A DNA stretch of 64,000 nucleotides. Source: Ulota crispa. Taxonomy: Eukaryota > Streptophyta > Bryopsida > Orthotrichales > Orthotrichaceae. The position numbers and the translations under genes are program-made. The notes below the pieces were generated by a model. That model did not search any database. It was not told where the DNA came from and worked only from the letters and a program-made list of their open reading frames with translations. How positions within the stretch are numbered: the first letter of the stretch is position 1; every line of letters begins with the position of its first letter. Positions 1 to 10,117 of the stretch are shown in pieces. The stretch is taken from assembly GCA_963920765.1 (NCBI GenBank), contig OY987247.1, positions 22,416,471-22,480,470 of the forward strand. Reading direction: 5' to 3'.

Positions 1-381
1 AGACTAGTAAACAACTTTCACATGGTTCTGGTTAGGTCACTAAACCAAAGGTTTAGATGCTTGGTCATCTTTTAGTTTTCATAAGTCATGGTTAGGTCAC
101 TATAATCTTCTCTAGACATGATCTAGTCTTATATTAGTTGTGTTTGAGTCATAAATGATAATTCATAGTTGAAACTGTGCTTGTTTATTTATTTTCTAGT
201 GTAATGGTTTAGGGTTTATTGTTTTGGCAATGTAATTCTTCCAATTGCCATAGACATAGGAGAAGGTATTGCACATCTCTAATATTTTTTATTAATTTTG
301 ATGTGTGATTCATTGTGATGTTTAAGACATTGACAAAGATGAGCCATATGAATCAAAACTTGATACCTCCAATTATCCAAC

Positions 382-1038
382 CTAGAACATTGCACAAGCA
401 AATTCATTGTTTGATGCAAACAATTCAATAGCTCCTACCAAAGATGGGATGGATGAGTGCGTTGGAAATTGTTCTGGTACTACAAGTCCATTGGTTTCTA
501 TTATAGTTGTAATGAAAATGTTTGATGTGTCCACTACTTCTCTTTTTGCCCGTGGTTCTTTATGTAACACTACTTTCCAACCTGGACTATTTTGAATGTT
601 GGAAAAGAACACTTGAGTAGCTTGGCTTGGAAAGATGAAAGGCTTTGTCATCTTTGGCATCTTGTGCTTGAAATTCACAACCAAGAACCTAGCATTATCC
701 CTTATGTACGTGGAGTTTCCTCTATTGTCCTATCTTTTGATCCACTCACATTGAAGGAAAATGATTAGCATTTGAACTGAACCATAGTCTAATTCTAAAA
801 TATCTTTTAGAATTCCAACGTAGTTCACCACTACATCCCTAGCTTCTACAATTGGTACCTCAAATATGGAAGCAACACCACTGTCAAACGTTTGCAAATG
901 AGCTAGGGTTGGATTATCTATTATAAAGTGGTTTCCATAAAATTTCATCCTCTGATGGCGCTTAGTTTTATGCAATGGTTTCTTACGAATCAAGAACAAA
1001 TCCATACTCTTTGCGGCTATGATCTCTTCACCTTCCAT
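382..1038 (-). pseudogene. CACTA (En/Spm) transposase C-terminal DUF4216-like part, decayed
   Basis: Two minus-strand reading frames (1038-730 and 684-382) together resemble the DUF4216 domain found at the C-terminus of plant TNP2-type CACTA proteins. The first contains GILKDILELDYG followed by a FLQCEWIKR segment, the usual 'L-E-L-D-Y-G ... F-K-C-D-W' core. The second contains PFIFPSQATQVFF and SPGWKVVLHKEPR, matching the family's 'PFVFASQVxQVFY ... PGWxVVL' stretch. A stop or frame change separates them. It lies downstream, in coding direction, of the DUF4218 part at 1665-2102, which is the normal domain order. Domain assignment is from memory of the family and from pattern, not a search. 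The piece is not functional alone. Confidence 0.7.
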
Positions 1039-1194
1039 TTCAGTTGTCCTTCCTAACTACTCCTCAAACCCCATGATATTCAAATTGGTGGCCTTCTCTT
1101 GTTTCCACCTATTGTCGTGCAGTATAATCAAGTCAAATACAAAAACCCACTCATGATCCCGCGGTTTAGTGTTGATTGTCAATTAAGATTGAGG

Positions 1195-1630
1195 GGTTGC
1201 ATTTTTTTTATTAATTGCAATATGACTAAGAAACTACTCATATATGACTAAAAAATTACTCATAGAGGACTAAAAACTACTCTATATGACTAAATAGTGG
1301 ACAACTTAGACTAGTGATATATCAATTATACTTCAATTGCACCATACATTTGTCCAAAACCTCAATTACAATCCAACTGCAACATCACTCATAAATGACT
1401 TCAATGACCACATTGGTTAAGTTGTATACTATGTGTTTAGGGTTATGAGTACGACCTTGATTTTGATAGCTAATATACAATTAAAGTAGTTAACATTTGG
1501 GTGCAGTTCTAAACTAGTTGTATTATAGTTGTATAATATACACCTTCAATTATGCAGCTACATTGCAACTTTGAAATCAAGCACAATCAATATTGTGAGA
1601 ACTAATTAAAAACTATTTGGACTTGCAATA
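1195..1630. repeat. TATGACTA-motif array between transposase domains
   Basis: Short copies of TATGACTAAAAA-like and GACTA/TAGTC motifs recur in both orientations between the DUF4218 and DUF4216 coding parts. The same motif family recurs near 2770-3400, 9945-10085, 24.0-24.3, 26.44-26.7 and 28.9-29.7 kb. CACTA elements typically carry short subterminal repeats that bind their TnpA protein, so these may be such sites, here lying in an intron. Confidence 0.5.
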
Positions 1631-1664
1631 AATAATATGCATTCCATGAAATTATCACATCACT

Positions 1665-2102
1665 CTAAACAAACTTGAAGAAGAATTTGGCTTTCATCAA
1701 TAAAGGTTGTACTATCATAGTATTCTCTATGAAAAATTGGTGTGCCAAATCCCACAATTCCTTGCTCACAACATATGATTTTCTGGCACCCTCTGGCACT
1801 TCCTCTACATCTCCGTATTTTTCATAAGCATCCCACACCCTTTGTTGTACCACTTCAAACCTTTGTAAGTACTCAGTTACAAAGCTAATGCACTTGTCTT
1901 TTAAATAACCTTTAGCCATTGAAACTTTTGGCTTGGCTAAATTCCGTACATATCCCTTAAGAGTCTTCATGTACCTTTCTACAGGATACATCCACCTAGT
2001 GGGCACCAGTCCACACATATCTGTTTCTTCCACTAAGTGATATGAGAGATGAGTCATTACATCAAAAAAAGAAGGTGGGAATTCTATTTCCAAGAGAGCC
2101 AT
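1665..2102 (-). pseudogene. DUF4218 domain of CACTA transposase
   Basis: The minus-strand frame contains EFPPSFFDVMTHLSYHLVEE, then RWMYPVERYMKTLKGYVRN and KGYLKDKCISFVTEYLQRF. These are the hallmark blocks of DUF4218, the domain that follows the TNP2 transposase core in plant En/Spm-like proteins. It is colinear with the TNP2 piece at 2214-2624 upstream and the DUF4216-like piece at 382-1038 downstream. About 100 bases with no continuous frame separate it from the preceding piece, so there is either an intron or decay. The nuclease role of the whole protein is known for the family. This locus is probably dead because the gene is split. Confidence 0.85.
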
Positions 2103-2213
2103 GCTCCTTTAAAGGCTTGCCTGAATTGCTACAAACTCATTGGGGTCATAAATAGAAGTACAAATCCTTGTATAAACCTTGCAAATCCTCATAATAGCCA
2201 TTCTTGGACCGGG

Positions 2214-2624
2214 CTACAGCAAACCCCTTAATGCCAATGGCATTAGTTGCTGCATTAGCACGTGATAATTATGAGACTTCAATCCTCCAAAAATTTTATT
2301 CTTAATGTTTTTGGTAAAATCTGTGGAATGTCCGGTTGGGGTTTTGAGGCACTCTAATATGCTAGCAAATGACTTAAACTCTTCATCTGTAAGAACATAG
2401 GGCGCCGCGGGTTTCATCATCTTCCCTTCGCGTCTAGGGTTCTTAATCAACCATAGATTACACCTAATATTCCTTCTCTGCAAATCCCTCCGAACCTTCA
2501 CTGAATCCTTCTTACCACAAATTGTCTTTAACAATTTTTTGCAATGTTCATCTTGCACTGCATTGGATCTAAGGTATACCAAATCAACAAATCCTGTACA
2601 TCCATCACAAAGCACTACCGTCAT
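2214..2624 (-). pseudogene. TNP2 transposase, C-terminal part of the core
   Basis: The minus-strand frame holds the TNP2 segment around CKKLLKTICGKKDSVKVRRD, then PAAPYVLTDEEFKSFASILE, and ends with GLKSHNYHVLMQQLMPLALR. Plant TNP2 proteins have this order: the 'H-N-x-D-V-M-H-x-E-K-N-V' region, then 'Y-x-L-T-x-x-E', then 'K-S-H-D-x-H-V-L-M-Q'. The expected upstream core is found only at 8225-9443, so the gene is interrupted by about 5.6 kb, including repeat copy A. Confidence 0.8.
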
Positions 2625-2769
2625 TACAGGGTTTGTATGCCAAATGTAATATTTTCACCAATTTATGGAAACAACTACAAATTGAACTATAACATGACCA
2701 ATCAAAGTTGTATTACAATAAAATGGTATTTTATACAAATAAGAAATAACTCCATGGCCAAAACTAGAA

Positions 2770-3410
2770 CCTAAGTAATCAATTTCTACATAGTTGTGTT
2801 ACTATAGGATGCTGTCTTATACAACTAAGAAGTGACTATGTGGGCACTTACAAGTCATGCTTCATTAATATTTTATATGGCTATTACTAAAACATGACTA
2901 AGTTGTTAATACATAGTTGTGGACATGTGGTATATTAGATTTGTTTCTTATTCAACTAAAAAATGAGTACATGGAAATTGTGGAGTTATACTTTAGTCAT
3001 TATTTAGAATAGTTCAAATGACCTCAACTATAACATGACAAATTAATTATTATCTAGCTGGGTTACATTGGAATGATGTCTTGTACAACTAAAAACTCAC
3101 TACTTGGACATTAAATAGTCATATTTCAATCATACTTCAGTCGTTGTTTTGAACTAACATCAAATAGAAATCTAAAATATGACTGAGAAGGGACTTCACA
3201 AAGACCACCAAGTTCCCCTTCTATATGCAATTTCTCATTGGGAAACTATTCCACACTTATACCTATATAAGTATAAAATAGCATCTTATATGACTAAGAA
3301 ACAATGACTAAAGCATGACTATAAAGTCATTTTACAGTCATTTTGTAGTTGTTGTATAGTCATTGCAATCATTGTCACTTAGTCAATTAGGACCCGTTTC
3401 CCTCTACATA
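2770..3410. repeat. GACTAA/TAGTCA motif-rich region
   Basis: AT-rich non-coding DNA with many copies of TATGACTA, AACATGACTAA and TAGTCATTTT-like motifs in both orientations. It is followed by a perfect 26-base palindrome at 3398-3423. The motifs resemble CACTA subterminal repeats. No gene is seen here. Confidence 0.5.
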
Positions 3411-3423
3411 TATGTAGAGGGAA
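3398..3423. repeat. perfect 26-base palindrome
   Basis: The 13-base arm TTCCCTCTACATA is followed directly by its exact reverse complement. It sits at the right edge of a TAGTCA-rich block and about 165 bases before repeat copy A begins. It may be a remnant of a palindromic MITE. Confidence 0.7.
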
Positions 3424-3587
3424 GACATGGCAATTTGAAGGGTCTGCTAAGTTACTTGATTGATTTGCAATAAACTCTCAAAACTATAATGCAACCAGCT
3501 AATCAAATAGTAAATTTAACATACCTTCCAATAAGGGAGTTTGTAAAGAATTGAAGCTTGCTTCATGAAATAGCATAGGAAAGTACT

Positions 3588-6500
3588 TATCCTCCTATTG
3601 GCATTAAAATAGGCTTAAGACACCAAGTAGTTGACTTGTTTTCATGCCACAAAGATTTAGTTTGTAATTCCTTAAGGTTGTTCGGAACATGATGAAGAAA
3701 TCATGTAGGTAATTTGCAAATAGACACCAAACACACACACAAAGAGAAAAGGTAACTAGAAGATCTCTAGTCAACCTACAGGACTCCTAACTATCCTCCC
3801 TTTCCTCACTAATGTTCTAGATTCTAGGAAGGAGTGACCAAACCCTATACCTCTTCCGGATCTAGACGCCAAAACACACAGCAATTAATAGAAGTTTAGC
3901 CTCTATATCAGAGAGTTCTGTGATTGGAGATTTAGAAAGGCCACGTGAAATCCTACCCTTCAATAGTTTATAGGGTCAATGCAAGGTTGGTGGCTCAATT
4001 TTGGCAAGAGTCCCTATTCTCAAAGTCTTTTAAGTCAATTTAAGGACTTTGATTCAAGTGTTAGTTTGTAATTGCATCAAGTGTTTTGGCGGCTAAGTGG
4101 CCTCTTCATGTCTACAATGAACTTATAAACTCAATCCAACGATCTAATGTCTCTAGATCTATTCTTTTTGAAAGTATCCACTACGGGCTGTGTTCTTGGG
4201 CTTAGACTTAAATCAATCAAAGTTATTCAAAAAGTCCTTATTGCTAGAGGCGCACCTAGAACTCAGAAAATTACTCAAATTGAAAAAAGAAAATTTGGAA
4301 AAGCAAAAAAAAAACAAAAGAGAAAAAGAACTCGTAAGATTGAAGGTTTAAAAAGGCCTCAAAAAGTCCTTTGCATTCTATACACATTTACAAAACAAGA
4401 TTCTAATTTCTTAAAATTTTACCCTAATACCCACTAACATCATAGTCCTTTGTATTCTCTTAGGTAACTATGCCATCTTTAAAAAGTCCTTGAAAATCTT
4501 GCAGACAGCAGAAATATCACACTCAGGCTCTTTCAAAAGTCCTTCACACCTCCATAAAATGCAAAAAAAGAAATTGAACAACATTATTGTAGTTACAAAA
4601 AAAGTTTAAGTCTTTGCAATTGAATTTTTTTTCTTATTCAAAAATTCCTAATGTACCATTTTGAAATTTGAAAATTGAGTCTATGCAGTTTTTTATAGTT
4701 TGTAACTTTTTTGAGCCACTCAACCATGCATTCACATATAGTGAGTGAAGTATCACTAAACAAAACAACAACAAAGAACACCAAGACAACAAGATGCAAT
4801 TACTCCCTCAAAGGCAGTTCGGAAGTAGATCCAAACTAACAAGTCACGCAGGGAACCCCTACAACCCTAAAATACTACAATGACAAACCCTTCCTGACAC
4901 AATTCCTAGTGCTAAGATGGTAACTAGATAATTAAAAGATCCTTGCTCCTTTGCTCACAATCACTCTTTGTGGTAGTGGAACCTCTCAATCATCAGCTAG
5001 CATGCGTTGGGGTCACTATCCGGGGGCAGCCAACCTAAGATTGACTATCCTTCACAAGAATACCCGGATTGTAAACTCAAACAAAAATTGCCCCTTACTA
5101 CACATAGATTTCTAACCACTTCCCTACTGGCTCCAGAAACCGAATCAGACAAGATTTGGGGTCACTTCATTCTCCTCTTCCTCCAACACTCACATTCCCA
5201 AACACAATGCTTCAAGTGATCAATTCAAAGCATGGAGATAAGAAAACTTTGCTTGCATTAGAAGGATCAGAGATAACAAAATGAACCGAGGCACTAATCT
5301 TAACCATGCCTCTAATAACTAATCATGGAGAAGCTAAAAAGTCTCTTTTTGAAAATTTGCGGTCTAGAAAATGACAGATGTCATTTCTTTTACCAAAAAG
5401 TAGTGGTCCCCCTCTTAGCCACAAAATCTTGAAAAAAGCGGATTTGAGATCCTATAATCCCGGATCTTGGTGCTTCATGCATTGTACCAGGAAGTAACTA
5501 TAATTTTACTCCTAGTGCCTGCTCCCTTTGTTCTATTTACCCTAGTTAAAGTGATATTCATTAATTTGGGAAAAATAGTACATTTTAAACTTTCAAAAAG
5601 TGAGTCAAGAAATTTGAGGAGATCACTTCAAATCGACACGTGCCCTCACCTGAGAGGAGGAATTTGTGAGGGAAAAAACCTTAGTGGCTCAAACTAAATC
5701 TGATAGCTTCAAATCTAATTTAAAGTAGCTTTTTGGGTTTAAAGTGGAGTACAAAGTGGGACACATGTTTTTCCCAAATTGACCAACATTGCGTTAGTTA
5801 CTTTGGTTAGTACTACTATTGAATAACTAGGTCTTCTTCTTATTCTAAGCCGTAGACACTGCCTTTCGCGCTAGCAACCTTTGGCTTTTGCTAGCGCCCT
5901 TATCCTTGACAAGAACCTTACCTTCCTCTTCAGGGTACTTTGAGTTGCAAGCCTGACTGCTTCTGAATCAAAGTCATAAGATGAATCCGAACTTTCCAAA
6001 TCATCCAAAGACTCTAATGTCTCTCCATCACTTGCTGTTTCCTCATCAAGAGAGTCATCCGGAATATCAATCTTGATTGGAGACGCCGCGCTTTTGTCTG
6101 GAGAAAACAACTCCCTTACACGCTTGGCTGTTGTCTTCAGCTTCACCAAACTAGATATATGTTTCAAAGCCTAATCCTCCGGTGTCGGGAGATCTTAGCT
6201 TTGATCATGGGATTCGGGTGTTGAATTCTCCTCTTCGGCACCCAAATCAACATTGCTGGGTAGACGACCAGACATTGGGGTTGTCACTTCCTCTGTCTCC
6301 TTTGGTATAGTCGGCTTTGGCAATTGCACTATAGGAGACTTTTGGGTGGGTGTAGCATCCTTGCCTTGCCCAGATCCTTCACCTACACCTTGGCGGGTTT
6401 TAATACCTACCAGGATGGTCCTCATCTCCAACAGCATCCCCTCCATTGCTCCTTCGTACTCCACCACCATTGAAACCACCTTGGCCCTTATTTTTGACCT

Positions 6501-7860
6501 TGCCTTCAAAGCTTCCATCTTGTAGAGCTTTGTTTTGGTCACCACGTCGCCCGGATTCTCGACAAAGCGCATGAGCTTAGCGATCTCCATGTTGGCCTTG
6601 CGAGCCGCCTTGTCTCTTTCACTCTCCTCCTTTAACTTGCCCTGCAGATACTTCACTTGCCAGGCCAACTTGTCTACCTCCAATTGCCTTGAGGTTTTGG
6701 GTTTAATTAAATTCTTCACCTCGACAATCATTTCTTCCAGTGTAGCTCTTCCCTAGAACTTGTGCATGCTTCGGTTATGCTCTTGGTGGAAGAGTATCAC
6801 CCGCTAGACCTCTCCTAGGTCCTTCACAATTCCAAGAATGAGGTTCGGCTTAAACCTTTTTGAGCCTACTGATTCGGGCACCTCTAAAGATTCAGCGATG
6901 TCCTTCCCCTTATTATGGACTTCCCTAGTCACCTCTACATCTGGTGACTCCTCATCCGAGTATTCCTCATCTTTTGCCTCTTCCAATTCCGATTCTAGGG
7001 TAATGTTGTTGACCCTCATTACCTTTGCCTTTTTCCATTTGAGGCTCTCTTTGTCTCTCAACATGTCGTGGTAAGAGTAGAGATGGAAGGGAAAAGGGGA
7101 AAGTTTGGAAGGCGTGATGTTTCCTAATGCCTTGACTAGCATTTCCACTAGCATCTTGATCACTAACCTCCAATTCATTGGATACTCTCCTGACAATGCA
7201 TCAAAGATGGTGTTGGCAAAGGTGAGGATGAGGTAAGTACGACGCTACAAAAGCAAGATTGGGATCAAGAACTCTATGACTCTTCTCTCCCTCTAGATTT
7301 TACAATCTGAGACGAAGTGACCATTCTTATTATGAGGCATGTTAAAGAATATCCCCTTAGCGTATTTGTCAATTCGGATAGCTAATCTGCCCCCTTTATG
7401 ACTAAACCCGTAAATCTCACTCTAAACCTTGGGAGTCCAACTGTTTGGATTAGCTCTCACTGTATTGAGCCACTCACTAGAAGGTTTCTTTAGCAACTCC
7501 CTCACAATATCCTCATCCCTCAGATTCCAAGGTACTCAGATCAACCCCTGGCATCCCATCTTCTTCAAGTCCTCTTCTAGGTTTGCTTTCTCTGTAGGAT
7601 CATGAGGTATGCTCAAACAAACCAATCTAAGAGCTTTTGTAGCCGGAGCCGTATCCTGTCCGATCATCCCCATTGTTCCGGACACTCCTGACACAAGAAC
7701 TATGAGACACTACAACCTGGACTACTAATAAGCCAATCTCACACAAGCTCTCAAGAGGGAAAAGAAGGGAATGAAGCGTGAATAGGATAGAAGGAAGGGA
7801 AGAATAAGAAATGGATGGAGAGGGCCATTCCTGCCTAACCCCCCCTAGTTACTGCCCAAA
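3588..7860 (-). repeat. repeat copy A (unclassified element carrying a coiled-coil ORF)
   Basis: This stretch and 10118-13500 (copy B) are diverged copies in the same orientation. Shared landmarks in order are CACAAAGATTTAGTTTGTA near 3650 and 10190, a 'cctctata..a..gtt..g.gatt' block near 3900 and 10370, the block with 'tagcatgcgttggggtc' near 5000 (10700 in B), and the minus-strand protein described separately. The copy appears to interrupt the TNP2 gene. I could not define ends or target duplications. It could be a non-autonomous LTR element or CACTA cargo. Confidence 0.6.
5871..7673 (-). pseudogene. coiled-coil protein of repeat copy A, broken
   Basis: I do not recognise the family. Reading the minus strand from an ATG at 7673, the product starts MGMIGQDTAPATKAL and contains LEEDLKKMGCQGLI, VPWNLRDEDIVRELL and an ANTIFDALSGE block. 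An acidic Glu/Ser-rich stretch follows, then a long Lys/Glu-rich coiled coil (about 6730-6400) and an acidic-to-basic tail ending at 5871. At least four stops or frame changes break it. Copy B at 11319-13144 has the same block order with diverged residues, so the pattern is shared protein, not chance. The coiled-coil, acidic layout is reminiscent of a gag-like or accessory ORF, but no zinc knuckle or protease motif is visible. Confidence 0.5.
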
Positions 7861-8224
7861 ACAATGATTAGGGTCGTTAAGAGACCGTTGCACCTAATCA
7901 TTGAATATTAGAACCGTTTTTAGAATCCGTTTAAGGTTCCAATAGGGTCATTAATACTTGGCGTACTTCTAATCTTTTTCCGATACTGTTCACACTACCG
8001 CTAACCCTTATTCTATGTTTTGATCCTAAATTCCCGAATGATAATCTAGTCAAGCCAGGAACCAGAAGGTTCCTTCTTAATTGTTTTATCTAATCCAAAC
8101 CGGGTATAATGTACCAACTTTATCTATTTATTAAATTTCCTATTTCTGGTTCAAGAAAACAAAAAGATTTAATAAAAGAGGTTAGCTTATATATATAATA
8201 AAGGAATAGCACTCTTTTCCTGGC

Positions 8225-9443
8225 TTATGGATTGCCACACTTCACTCCATGAATCTTGGATGGATCTCCTACTCTACTTCCAGATAGTTTCCATACTTCA
8301 TGTTCTCTGCCAAATTGTAATTGTTCTTCACTTGTTACCCTAATTGGTGCGCTGCGCTCTTTGATGAGGCTGTTGAAGTGTTTTTTCATTTCCTTTGACC
8401 TAAATTGATGTTCTAATGGTAACCACCTTCTTGTTCCACCATATATTATCTTGCTAAACTCAGTAGAGTATTTCCGCTCCAACATCTGAGCCGCATATTG
8501 CACATCCAGCATACCCATGATGTGCAAAACCACCCACAGTTCCATATCCAAGGTAATTGTATACTGTCCACAGTAAAACGGCCCAAAGATTGAATTCCTT
8601 CTTTCCCATGTCTTTGTTCACATTGTATGCATCAACAACTCTCCACAAGAGCATCAATTCCTCTAGCAGAGGTTCTAAATAATTATCAAATACTTCCAAA
8701 GCCACCGATTGCTTCCCAGGGATCATGAGTGCCAAAAATACAAAGAACTTCTTGGTGCACAACTAGGGAGGCAGGTTGTAGTTTAGTAGAGTAACTAGCC
8801 AAGTAGACCAATTGGATCTGTTTTGCTTGAAAGGATTGACACCGTCAACTGCAAGTGCAAAGTGGACATTTCTTGCATCTTCTTTAAATGTGGGGTCAAC
8901 TACTTCATGGAAATGTTTCCATGCCCTAGAATTGCATGGATGCTTAACAAGGCTGTCTCCACCAACCTTGTTGCTACAATTCCCATCGTGCCACCTAAAT
9001 AATTTTGATATAGTTGGACACCAAAACATTCTTTGCAATCTAGGAATCAAGGGAAAGTGTTGTAGGACCTTAACTAGAAACTTTTGTCGTACCTCGTTGG
9101 TAAACCAAGGACTATCGCATTTAGGACATTGCATAGCATTGGCATAGTTGCCTCGCAATAGCACACAACCACTCTTGCAGGCGTGTATTGAATTATAAGA
9201 CAATCCAAGCTTGCTCATCAAGGACATTGCCCCATAATAATTACAAGGTAAACAACTCTCAGATGGAAGGATGTGACCATGGAGAAGAGCAAGTAACTCA
9301 TTGGCAAAACTGTTACTAACTCCGTAGACCATACAAACATTCAAAATTGGAATAGTTGCAGCAAGCTGTGTACTCCTTGAATTGTTGTACAAGGGTTTCA
9401 AGGCCTCCTCTAGTACTTGCGGTTCAAAGCTTGTACCTAGCAT
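8225..9443 (-). pseudogene. TNP2-type CACTA transposase core (Transposase_21)
   Basis: The core starts at 9443 and contains CKSGCVLLRGNYANAMQCPK, a 'P-L-I-P-R-L-Q-R-M-F' block, HFALAVDGVNPFKQNRSNWS and LLNYNLPP. A TAG stop at 8762-8764 replaces the usual Trp after NLPP. The frame then continues with VDAYNVNKDMGKKEFNLWAV, LLWTVYNYLGYG and GYAGCAICG. Around 8490 it shifts frame into YGGTRRWLPLEHQFRS. These are the successive conserved blocks of En/Spm TNP2, whose DDE-type nuclease moves CACTA elements. At least one stop and one frameshift make this copy inactive. The downstream core resumes at 2624 after the insertion of copy A. Confidence 0.9.
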
Positions 9444-9686
9444 GTTGTTGCATTCACCTTCTCTAATTGGGTCAACATCAAAGCTTGAACTACGTTAAGA
9501 ATTTTCATGGATGTCGTCCCCTATTGCAAAAGCTTCTTGGACTTCAGCTTGGATCCTTCTTTCATCTCCAAAAGTGTTGTTCATCAACCCGGTAGTGTCC
9601 ACATGTGCATCAATCTCCCTTTTCTTCCTAGTGATTGACTTAGTGTATAGGACCTCTTCCCATTTGTCATCTATAGAATTTGTCTT

Positions 9687-9902
9687 CTAAGGTCCTCTCC
9701 AAATCCTAAATTTGGGTGCTCTTCCAGAACTTGTTAAGTAGTCTTGAATGGTTGACAATAAAAATTTCCTCCTACCTTTGCAATCATTGCAAGGGCACTG
9801 CACTTGCCTAAGGTTCATAAAAGTGGCTCTCATAACCTCCCTTGACCATAACGTTTCGTCTTGCCGGCATTGCCTACTATAGTTGGTAATTGGAAGCTTC
9901 AA
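9687..9902 (-). pseudogene. transposase-associated N-terminal domain of the CACTA gene
   Basis: A 71-residue minus-strand frame contains RQVQCPCNDCKGRRKFLLST, then DYLTSSGRAPKFRIW. This matches the zinc-binding transposase-associated domain that opens plant TNP2 proteins (C-P-C-x-x-C, then 'H-L-x-x-x-G-F-x-x-x-Y-x-x-W'). It is colinear with the TNP2 core that begins at 9443. The 240 bases between hold no continuous frame and may be an intron or decayed exon. The region just upstream (9945-10085) is rich in the TATGACTA motif, as expected near a CACTA 5' end. Confidence 0.7.
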
Positions 9903-9944
9903 TGCTTTTGTCTATTTACACTACATGTTCCCAGGAACACCTAG

Positions 9945-10085
9945 ATTAATCCATGTACAACAACTAATGTATGACTAAAATATGACTTCTCATAGTACAA
10001 CTTAAACATGTCTTCAGACCATCACTAAAGTCATATTCTAGTCATGTCATAGTTGTACATGACAACTCCATTGTTGTTACATGGC
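9945..10085. repeat. TATGACTA/TAGTCAT motif block upstream of TNP2
   Basis: Several GTATGACTAAAATATGACT-like and AGTCATATTCTAGTCATG-like motifs lie just 5' of the transposase N-terminus. The position fits a CACTA subterminal region. No clean CACTA terminus was found beside it. Confidence 0.45.
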
Positions 10086-10117
10086 GGCGGCAGCAGCGGT
10101 ATTGTCGTAGCACAAGA

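Noticed and set aside
4147-4437. Plus-strand Lys/Arg-rich ORF
   Set aside because: Arises from an A-rich stretch; no domain, and it lies within repeat copy A whose coding strand is minus.
6253-7074. Plus-strand ORFs of 70-90 residues
   Set aside because: Antisense shadows of the coiled-coil protein in copy A.
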